Shown here piece after piece: positions 5,909 to 11,987 of a stretch of 13,588 bases of DNA. A program made the translations under genes and the position numbers. The notes below the pieces were generated by a model. That model was not told the origin of the DNA, ran no database searches, and saw nothing but the letters and a program-made list of their open reading frames with translations. The stretch comes from JBBDMX01 sp038241095. Lineage in GTDB: Bacteria > Planctomycetota > Phycisphaerae > Phycisphaerales > Phycisphaeraceae. The DNA lies in NCBI GenBank assembly GCA_038241095.1, contig JBBRGB010000083.1:1-13588 (forward strand). Reading direction: 5' to 3'. How positions within the stretch are numbered: position 1 is the stretch's first letter; each line of letters starts with the position of its first letter.

Positions 5909-6419
5909 TTGTGTCCGGCGCTTCCGCTTGCTCGTCTTCTTCATCCTCGTGCTTTTCCACGGGCTTGTCGCTGACGACCCAGAGTTTGATCTCGGTCTTC
6001 AAGTCCGATGCCAGCACGATGGGGATGTGGTAGCTGTCGAGCCGCTTGATCTGCTGGCCGATGCGCACGGCCCGCTCTTCGACCTGGAAGCCCTCGGCCT
6101 GCAAGCCCACGGCGATGTCGTGCTGTGACACGCTGCCAAAGAGGATGCCCTGGTCGTTGGCCGACCGCTGGAGTGTCAGCTCGAAGTTGGCGACCTTGGC
6201 GTGCAGGGCTTCGAGCGCTTCGCGGCGAAGCTTCATGTCCTTTTCGGCCTCGGCCCGGCGGGAAGCCAGACGATTGACGTTGCCCACCGAGGGGTCCGTC
6301 GCCAGACCGCGCGGCTGCAAAAAGTTGCGGGCAAAGCCGGGGCGAACATCGACCACGTCACCGACAATGCCGGTGCCTTCCACATTTTCCGTCAACAGAA
6401 CTTTCAAATACTTGGCCAT
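5889..6419 (-). CDS. rplI: Ribosomal protein L9 with acidic, repeat-encoded C-terminus
   Basis: L9 is a two-domain protein of the large ribosomal subunit that binds 23S rRNA near the L1 stalk. The N-terminal signature is clear: KVLLTENVEGTGIVGDVV followed by VRPGFARNFLQPRGLA (residues 6-40). A long charged helix follows (about 45-78), then the C-terminal domain (to about 150, including GILFGSVSQHDIA). At 176 residues it is longer than the E. coli protein (149) because of an acidic tail (KHEDEEDEQ) that ends in EPRPE, encoded by REP copy R7. ATG 6419 was chosen over an upstream in-frame start because MAKYLKVLL is the usual L9 beginning and a GAGG Shine-Dalgarno sits 5 nt before it. It is third in the rpsF-ssb-rplI cluster, with no rpsR. 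Confidence 0.95.
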   Translation of the reverse strand: MAKYLKVLLTENVEGTGIVGDVVDVRPGFARNFLQPRGLATDPSVGNVNRLASRRAEAEKDMKLRREALEALHAKVANFELTLQRSANDQGILFGSVSQHDIAVGLQAEGFQVEERAVRIGQQIKRLDSYHIPIVLASDLKTEIKLWVVSDKPVEKHEDEEDEQAEAPDTNEPRPE

Positions 6420-6456
6420 GGTGTCCTCGTGATAAGAGGGTGAGTTAGGCGCCGCA

Positions 6457-6477
6457 CCCGCAAGCACATGTTGCGGG
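6457..6477 (-). other. Perfect hairpin in the ssb-rplI gap
   Basis: CCCGCAA and TTGCGGG form a perfect 7-bp stem around a 7-nt loop. On the minus strand it lies 37 nt upstream of the rplI ATG. No U-run follows, so it is more likely an RNA-processing or regulatory structure than a terminator. The rest of the 161-bp gap shows no ORF that resembles rpsR. Confidence 0.4.
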
Positions 6478-6556
6478 CCACGACGTCAGCATGAAAATCA
6501 GGTTGTTGTCATTCGCCGTTTTGTCGCGGCGGGAGAATCAGTTGTTTTGCGATGAG

Positions 6557-6575
6557 ACGCCTTTGTCAAGGGCGT
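6557..6575 (-). other. Short imperfect inverted repeat just after ssb
   Basis: ACGCC and GGCGT (5 bp, with two more pairs inside) lie 5 nt beyond the ssb stop codon. The element contains a TTGACA hexamer on the minus strand (6564-6569), but no -10 box at 16-18 bp was found. It could be a weak terminator or attenuator; there is no U-tract. Confidence 0.2.
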
Positions 6576-6580
6576 TTGGT

Positions 6581-7144
6581 TTAGAACGGAATGTCGCTTT
6601 CGTCGATGGCCTGGTGAGGTTCTTCGTAAGGCGGTGGGGCGGATTGCTGACGCTGCGGGGCGGGTTGCCGTTGCTGCGGGGCGTTGCGCGGCGGATAGTT
6701 GCCACCGGCTTGACCGCGTCCTCCGCCACTACCACCACCTGGTGAACCACCGCCCGGCCCGCCTTGGCCACCACCTTGGCCACCCTCTTCGCCACCTTCG
6801 CCACCGCCCCGGCTGTCGATGAACTCGAAGGTCTCCACGACCACTTTGATCTTGGAGCGGTTCTGGCCTTCCTTGTCCTGCCATTGATCCAACTTCAATC
6901 GGCCTTCGAGATACACCGGCCGGCCTTTGCGCAGATACTGGTTCAACACCTCGGCGGTGCGGCCCCAAGCCTCACAATCGACGAAGGTCGTCTCCTCCTG
7001 CATCTCGTTGGTCTGCGAGTTGCGCCAGCGACGATTGACCGCCAAGCCGATGTTGGCCACGGCGGTGTTGGTGTTGGGCGTGTAACGCAGTTCGGGGTCC
7101 CGCGTCAGGTTGCCCATGAGCATGACCTTGTTGAGGTTTGGCAT
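6581..7144 (-). CDS. ssb: Single-stranded DNA-binding protein
   Basis: SSB coats single-stranded DNA in replication, repair and recombination, normally as a tetramer. The 187 residues comprise an OB-fold domain (1-112), starting MPNLNKVMLMGNLTRDPELR and including FVDCEAWGRTAE and GRPVYLEGRL, then a Gly-rich linker (113-148), a Pro/Gln-rich stretch (150-175), and the canonical acidic tip DESDIPF that recruits partner proteins. It is 55 bp downstream of rpsF, so the two are probably co-transcribed. No clear Shine-Dalgarno precedes the ATG at 7144. The placement between rpsF and rplI is the classic bacterial arrangement, here without rpsR. Confidence 0.96.
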   Translation of the reverse strand: MPNLNKVMLMGNLTRDPELRYTPNTNTAVANIGLAVNRRWRNSQTNEMQEETTFVDCEAWGRTAEVLNQYLRKGRPVYLEGRLKLDQWQDKEGQNRSKIKVVVETFEFIDSRGGGEGGEEGGQGGGQGGPGGGSPGGGSGGGRGQAGGNYPPRNAPQQRQPAPQRQQSAPPPYEEPHQAIDESDIPF

Positions 7145-7199
7145 GGGATTGGTTCTTTGTTCGGGGGCGAATCCGGCGCAGGGAGTGCCGGTCGAAGCC

Positions 7200-7703
7200 T
7201 CAGGCGTCCTGCGCCTCTTCCAAGTTCACCGCCAGGTCATTCTTGCGTGACTTGGCCGCGCGGGGGGCTTCGTCTTGACCCTTGGTTTCCGTGGTTTCCG
7301 CAGCGCCCTCGCCGCGCTCATTCTCCGGGCTGTCGCCACGCAGGCGGGCCTCGGTCTGGGCCACGGTTTCATCGCGGCGGGCGGCTTCGAGTTCGGTTTC
7401 GCCCACATGCTCGGCCTTGATGATCAAGGCCCGCTGCACCTGTTCCGAAAGGTTGCAGTCGCGGTCGATGGCGATGATCTGGTTGGTCGGGGCGTTGAAG
7501 AACGCCAGCAGGTAGGTGCCGCGCTTCTGCCCGCGAACGGGGTAGGCCAGTTTGCGGTCGTCCCACTTCTTGAGCAGCACGATCTCGGCTTGGTGGCGTT
7601 CGAGAATGGTTTTGACATGCTCGGTGGCGGCCGGGAGATCGGCGGCGAAGTTCTGGTTGAGAAGGAAGAGGCCTTCGTAAAGGCGGGCGGTGGGTGCGGC
7701 CAT
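7200..7703 (-). CDS. rpsF: Ribosomal protein S6 with long charged C-terminal tail
   Basis: S6 binds the small-subunit platform as a heterodimer with S18. The S6 fold covers residues 7-105: YEGLFLLNQNF at the start, then KKWDDRKLAYPVRGQKRGTY (45-64), which is strongly diagnostic. A charged, probably disordered tail (about 108-167) makes the protein 167 residues against about 131-135 in E. coli. ATG 7703 was chosen because MAAPTARLYEG aligns with S6 starts and a TTGGAG Shine-Dalgarno lies 8 nt before it; in-frame codons upstream encode non-homologous sequence. It is the first gene of the rpsF-ssb-rplI cluster, with a leader of about 120 nt from a candidate promoter at 7830-7858. Confidence 0.95.
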   Translation of the reverse strand: MAAPTARLYEGLFLLNQNFAADLPAATEHVKTILERHQAEIVLLKKWDDRKLAYPVRGQKRGTYLLAFFNAPTNQIIAIDRDCNLSEQVQRALIIKAEHVGETELEAARRDETVAQTEARLRGDSPENERGEGAAETTETKGQDEAPRAAKSRKNDLAVNLEEAQDA

Positions 7704-7724
7704 GTTCGACGCTCCAAAATCCGG

Positions 7725-7765
7725 CGATTTCAACTCGGTGGTCCCGACCACACATCGGGAAACCG
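7725..7765 (-). promoter_or_regulatory. Structured rpsF leader, possible S6:S18 autoregulatory element
   Basis: On the minus strand an apical inverted repeat, GTGGTC and GACCAC (7746-7751 with 7738-7743), is enclosed by a basal 7-bp helix (7759-7765 with 7725-7731, one G-U pair). The internal loop has CCGATGT on its 5' side. Leaders of rpsF operons in many bacteria carry an S6:S18-binding stem with a conserved CCG in an internal loop, so this is a candidate. The fold was drawn by eye and its stability was not computed. Confidence 0.3.
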
Positions 7766-7829
7766 GACCCGGCGACAAAGACCCTTGGGCCGTCATCACG
7801 CACACAGGCCGAGCGATGCCAGAAGAAAA

Positions 7830-7858
7830 AGTGTACCGCGTTTCGCCCCGCGCGGCAA
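7830..7858 (-). promoter_or_regulatory. Candidate rpsF promoter
   Basis: Minus strand: TTGCCG (7853-7858), 17 bp, then TACACT (7830-7835), each 4 of 6 to the sigma70 consensus. The predicted start near 7823 gives a leader of about 120 nt, which would include the stem-loop at 7725-7765. A TTGACA lies slightly further upstream (7864-7869) at a spacing that does not fit this -10. Confidence 0.4.
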
Positions 7859-7894
7859 AAGCGTGTCAAAGTCCGCCCCCCGCCAACGGGCAAG

Positions 7895-7946
7895 TTGTGG
7901 ATTGGTGAGGATGCGTTAAACTAGGCGATTCGGCCCAACCGGGCCG
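7895..7946 (+). promoter_or_regulatory. Candidate promoter and GC hairpin of the SWIM-SNF2 gene
   Basis: TTGTGG (7895-7900), 16 bp and TAAACT (7917-7922) make a modest promoter diverging from that of rpsF. Just downstream, CGGCCC-AACC-GGGCCG (7931-7946) is a perfect 6-bp stem with a 4-nt loop, and a CCGGGCCCGG palindrome follows at 7951-7960, so the leader would be strongly structured. The rest of the 306-bp divergent gap (7704-8009) holds only the rpsF leader and promoter. Confidence 0.3.
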
Positions 7947-8009
7947 GGGGCCGGGCCCGGTGCGGCCCTGATGCGGGCGGGGCCGGTGTTGTGGTTGGCG
8001 GAGCCAAGT

Positions 8010-11000
8010 ATGTCGTTAATGCAGACGTGGGGGCCTCAGTTCCACATCAGTGTGCGGAACAAAGGCCGACTTTATCAGCAACAGGGACGGGTGCGCCAAG
8101 TGTCCGCCGAGAACGGGGAGACAGTGCGTGCCGAGGTCGAGGGATCGCGGACGTACATCGTGACGCTTTCGCAGGCCGGCGGGCAGGCGCGGGTGACCTG
8201 CACCTGTCCGCATTTCGCCAGTGGCCAGTATTGCAAGCACATTTACGCGACGTTGCTGGACATCACGCACAACGGCATCACCGGGGGCGACGACACCGAG
8301 CAGGGCGAAGCGACCGGCGCTGGCGTGGCCCAGGCGGTCGAGTTGACCGACGGCGCGCCGCCTCCGCCGCCTAAAGCTCGCCGACGTCAAGGCCCGGCCC
8401 GGCATGTCATGCCCGCCGAGCCGGAGTGGGTGGGACGGCTGAGTCTGTTGCGACCTTCGAGCAGCCTGTTTGTCGAAGGCGAGGGTAACGGCGGCGCGGC
8501 GACATCCCCCGCGGCCAACGTGCGCCAAGTCTGCTACGTGGTCAGTGCCGAGCTTTCACGCCAGCACAACGGCTTGGTGGTGGAACTCTTCCAGCGCACG
8601 CCGATTCGCACCGGGTGGAGCGCCTTGAAACGCATGCGCATCGCGCCGGGGACGCTGGGTGAACTCTACGACCCGGTGGATCGTGAACTCTGCGCTCTGC
8701 TGTTGGGGGCCGCGTCCGTGGGTGAAAGCAATCTTTCCTGGAACCCCGGCTACGAACGCCCGATGGACGGCTACCGCGTGTTGGCCAGCGCCCGGCTAAC
8801 GATGCTTAAGCGGCTCATCGAAACCGGGCGGTGCTACCTCGACGACAGCGAGAGCTTCACCGATGAACCCACCACGCAGCCGCTGGCGCTGACGTGGGAT
8901 GACCACGGCCCGTGGATGTTGTGGCTGGTGGGATCGGAAGACTCCGACGCAGTGGAATTGCAAGTGACGGTGGAGCTTCGCCGCGGTGATGAGCGGGCGG
9001 AAGTGACGCGGCCACGGCTGATGCTGGGGGGTGAAAACGGGTTGGTGATTTTGGGCGGGGTGGCCGCGCCGCTGGATGATCGGGATGCGTTTGTGTGGGC
9101 CTCGCAGTTTCGTGAGGCCTTGCGCGACAAGGGTGATGTGGAGCCGATCCGCGTGCCGTTGGCGGATGTGGAACGCTTTTTGGATCGGCTGTATTTACTG
9201 CCGAACTTGCCGGAGATCGAGTTGCCCGCCGGGGTGGCGCGTGAAGAGCGGCACATGGAGCCGGTGCCGCATTTCGAGCTGTTTTCGCCGCGATCGGGTG
9301 GGGCCGGAGGGGGAAGTGGTGATGACGATGAGGGCCGAAGCGTGGGCAAAGGGATGCTCACGGGTCGGCTGTGGTTTGCCTATGACCGCTACCGCATCGT
9401 GCCGGGCCAGCCCGGTCGCTTCGTGCCCGCGACGGCGGTGGCGAGTGATTTATCGACGGACGAGGCGGAACTTGTAGAAGCGACGAACGACAAGACCAAG
9501 GCCGCGCGTCTCAGTGATGATGACGCGCCGCAATCACCCGTTGAAGATGGAGCTACGGATCAGAGCGCCACGCCAAGTCGCGTGCTGCTGCGCCGCGATT
9601 TGCGCAAGGAAGAGGAAGCCCTGGCCTCACTGGTGACCTTGGGCTATCGGCCCGAAGCGTCGTTGGGCGACGGGCAGACTTTGGGCGGAACGCTGGCGGT
9701 GAAACTCATGCCGGTGGTCGTTGGCACGCTGCTTCGTCGCGGCTGGATGGTCACCGCCGATCGTCGTGACATCCGCCAGGCTGGCGCGCCGAGCCTGTCG
9801 ATCACCAGTGGCATCGACTGGTTCGAGTTGCACGGCGGAGTGAAGTTCCAATCGCAAGAGGGCGAGCAAACCGTCGGCCTACCCGAGATTCTCAAGGCCC
9901 TGCGCCGCGGTGAGTCGATGGTCACACTCGGCGATGGCACCCAAGGCCTGCTGCCCGAACAGTGGCTCAAGGATCACGGCCTACTCTGGAGCATCGGCCA
10001 AGTCGAAGACGACCACCTGCGTTACCGCATCAGTCAGGCGGCCTTGCTTGATGCCTTGCTCGATGAGCAGGCGCTGATGGATGTGGATGCGAAGTTCGCC
10101 GAGGCGCGGGAACGCTTGCGGCACTTCGAGGGCGTCGCGCCGCTGGACGCTCCACCGAGCTTCATCGGCGAGCTGCGGCCGTACCAACGCGATGGACTGG
10201 GCTGGCTGGCGTTTTTACGCTGGTTCGGCATGGGCGGCATCCTCGCCGACGACATGGGCCTGGGCAAGACCATTCAGGTCCTGGCCATGCTCGATGACCA
10301 CTATGCCGTGGCGCGGCAGGCACGCGAGGCCGCGGGAGATGACACGGGCAGCGGTGCGAATCGCAATCGCAACAACGGCCAGTCGAAAGATGAAACTTCA
10401 CCGCCCCATCGCCCCACGCTGGTCGTCGCGCCGCGCTCCGTCGTCTTCAACTGGCTCGACGAAGCCGCGAAGTTCACCCCCGGCCTGCGCGTGCTTTCCT
10501 ACAACGGCGTCGAACGCATCGCCATGCGCGAAGCCTTCGACCAGTACGACCTGATCGTCACCTCCTTCGGCCTGATGCGCCGCGACATCCAAGAGCTGCG
10601 CAAGCATCCATTCCACTACCTGGTGCTCGACGAAGCCCAGGCCATCAAGAACCCCGGCTCGCAGGTCGCCAAAGCCTCGCGCCTACTGACAGCGGAGCAT
10701 CGCCTGGCGCTGACGGGCACGCCGGTGGAAAATCATCTGGGCGATCTGTGGTCGATCTTCGAGTTTCTTAACCCCGGCATGTTGGGCAGCGCCACCCACT
10801 TCGGCGACCTGGTGAAGTGGGCGGCCCAAGAGTCGCGCTTGGCGCGAAGCCGGGCCACCGGCCAAACGCAAGCGGGCGATATCGGCCTGGGCATCAGCGA
10901 CAACGGCGAAGGGGACGACGAGACCGACTTGGAAAGCCAAGGCACCGCCGCCGGCGACGCCATGCGCAGCACGCACATCGCCACCCAGGTGGGGCGTTCG

Positions 11001-11825
11001 CTGCGGCCGTTCATCCTGCGGCGAACCAAGCGCCAAGTCCTCGACGACCTGCCGGAGAAAACCGAGCAGACGATCCATTGCGAAATGGAGTCGGCCCAAC
11101 GCAAGGTGTACGACGACCTTCTGCGTCACTATCGCGGAGCCTTGCTGGCGCAAAGCGGCGGCATGACTGGTGGAGGCTCCGGGGGCAACTCCGGGGGTGG
11201 ATCCGCTCTGTCGGGCGCTGGCGGCAATTCCATGATCGTCCTGGAAGCCCTGCTGCGACTGCGGCAAGCGGCCTGCCACCCCGGCTTGATCGACCCATCG
11301 CGCGTCGATGAACCCAGCGCCAAGCTCGAAGCCTTGCTGGAAAACGTCCGCGAGCTGATGGCCGAGGGACACAAGGCCCTGATCTTCAGCCAGTTCACCT
11401 CGTTCCTGGCCATCGTGCGCAAGCGGCTCGAAGCCGAGAACATCCGCTACGAATACCTCGATGGCCAGACCCGCCACCGCAAGCAGCGCGTGCAGCGCTT
11501 CCAGACCGACCCGGACTGCCCGCTGTTTCTCATCAGCCTCAAGGCCGGCGGACTGGGCCTCAATCTCACGGCCGCGGATTATGTCTTTATCCTCGACCCG
11601 TGGTGGAACCCGGCGGTGGAGAACCAGGCCATCGACCGCGCGCATCGCATCGGCCAGACGCAACACGTTTTCGCCTACCGCATGATCTGCGAAAACACCG
11701 TCGAGCAACGCATCGCCGAGTTGCAGGACAAGAAACGCAACCTCGCCGACGCCATCATCGGCGAGCAGCAGGAAAGCCTCCTGCAATCCCTTACGCGCGA
11801 TGATCTGGAACGGCTGTTGAGTTAG
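8010..11825 (+). CDS. SWIM zinc-finger SNF2-family ATPase
   Basis: A 1271-residue Swi2/Snf2 translocase, an ATP-driven motor that moves on double-stranded DNA and remodels bound proteins. It begins with a SWIM zinc finger (C64, C66, C75, H77 in CTCPHFASGQYCKH), a DNA- or protein-binding module often fused to bacterial SNF2 proteins. A long central region (about 130-720) has no domain I recognise beyond an SNF2-associated look. The motor domain shows motif I DDMGLGKT (747-754, K753), motif II DEAQ (874-877), motif III LTGTP (901-905), LKAGGLGLN (1177-1185) and DRAHRIGQ (1209-1216). Low-complexity inserts follow motif I, motif III and the ILRRTKRQ segment. ATG 8010 was chosen for its GGAG Shine-Dalgarno 6 nt upstream; ATG 7971 has none and adds 13 odd residues. 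It is followed by hrpB after 162 bp. Confidence 0.92.
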   Translation: MSLMQTWGPQFHISVRNKGRLYQQQGRVRQVSAENGETVRAEVEGSRTYIVTLSQAGGQARVTCTCPHFASGQYCKHIYATLLDITHNGITGGDDTEQGEATGAGVAQAVELTDGAPPPPPKARRRQGPARHVMPAEPEWVGRLSLLRPSSSLFVEGEGNGGAATSPAANVRQVCYVVSAELSRQHNGLVVELFQRTPIRTGWSALKRMRIAPGTLGELYDPVDRELCALLLGAASVGESNLSWNPGYERPMDGYRVLASARLTMLKRLIETGRCYLDDSESFTDEPTTQPLALTWDDHGPWMLWLVGSEDSDAVELQVTVELRRGDERAEVTRPRLMLGGENGLVILGGVAAPLDDRDAFVWASQFREALRDKGDVEPIRVPLADVERFLDRLYLLPNLPEIELPAGVAREERHMEPVPHFELFSPRSGGAGGGSGDDDEGRSVGKGMLTGRLWFAYDRYRIVPGQPGRFVPATAVASDLSTDEAELVEATNDKTKAARLSDDDAPQSPVEDGATDQSATPSRVLLRRDLRKEEEALASLVTLGYRPEASLGDGQTLGGTLAVKLMPVVVGTLLRRGWMVTADRRDIRQAGAPSLSITSGIDWFELHGGVKFQSQEGEQTVGLPEILKALRRGESMVTLGDGTQGLLPEQWLKDHGLLWSIGQVEDDHLRYRISQAALLDALLDEQALMDVDAKFAEARERLRHFEGVAPLDAPPSFIGELRPYQRDGLGWLAFLRWFGMGGILADDMGLGKTIQVLAMLDDHYAVARQAREAAGDDTGSGANRNRNNGQSKDETSPPHRPTLVVAPRSVVFNWLDEAAKFTPGLRVLSYNGVERIAMREAFDQYDLIVTSFGLMRRDIQELRKHPFHYLVLDEAQAIKNPGSQVAKASRLLTAEHRLALTGTPVENHLGDLWSIFEFLNPGMLGSATHFGDLVKWAAQESRLARSRATGQTQAGDIGLGISDNGEGDDETDLESQGTAAGDAMRSTHIATQVGRSLRPFILRRTKRQVLDDLPEKTEQTIHCEMESAQRKVYDDLLRHYRGALLAQSGGMTGGGSGGNSGGGSALSGAGGNSMIVLEALLRLRQAACHPGLIDPSRVDEPSAKLEALLENVRELMAEGHKALIFSQFTSFLAIVRKRLEAENIRYEYLDGQTRHRKQRVQRFQTDPDCPLFLISLKAGGLGLNLTAADYVFILDPWWNPAVENQAIDRAHRIGQTQHVFAYRMICENTVEQRIAELQDKKRNLADAIIGEQQESLLQSLTRDDLERLLS

Positions 11826-11834
11826 CGGGGGAAA

Positions 11835-11855
11835 GGCTTGAGGCTTGGGGCTTGA
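11835..11855 (+). repeat. Three tandem 7-bp repeats after the SNF2 gene
   Basis: GGCTTGA, GGCTTGG and GGCTTGA lie 9 bp after the stop codon, followed by a TTGCGCAA palindrome (11859-11866). The last GCTTG can pair with CAAGC at 11864-11868. No U-tract follows, so this is not a convincing terminator. Confidence 0.45.
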
Positions 11856-11972
11856 GATTTGCGCAAGCGTGAAACCGGGGCGTGCGTGATCGCGTTGATT
11901 GGGGGTTGTCGCCGCGTCTTCCGACCGTTGCCATCGCGCTCCACCTCTTCTCGAAGTCGTCCCCCGTCGCGT

Positions 11973-11978
11973 TACCAT
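11973..11978 (+). promoter_or_regulatory. Candidate -10 box of hrpB
   Basis: TACCAT (4 of 6) ends 9 nt before the hrpB ATG. No Shine-Dalgarno and no good -35 at 16-18 bp were found. It is included because the same geometry recurs at three other genes in the window. Confidence 0.25.
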
Positions 11979-11987
11979 GCTTGGTTC

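Noticed and set aside
5751..6128. Small + strand reading frame across the REP copies and the rplI 3' end
   Set aside because: It translates repeat DNA and antisense L9 sequence; the peptide repeats simply reflect the REP units.
7704..7805. Upstream extension of rpsF
   Set aside because: The added residues do not resemble S6, and a good Shine-Dalgarno marks ATG 7703.
7971..8009. Earlier ATG for the SNF2 gene
   Set aside because: No ribosome-binding site is present and it lies in the GC-rich leader; ATG 8010 has GGAG at good spacing.
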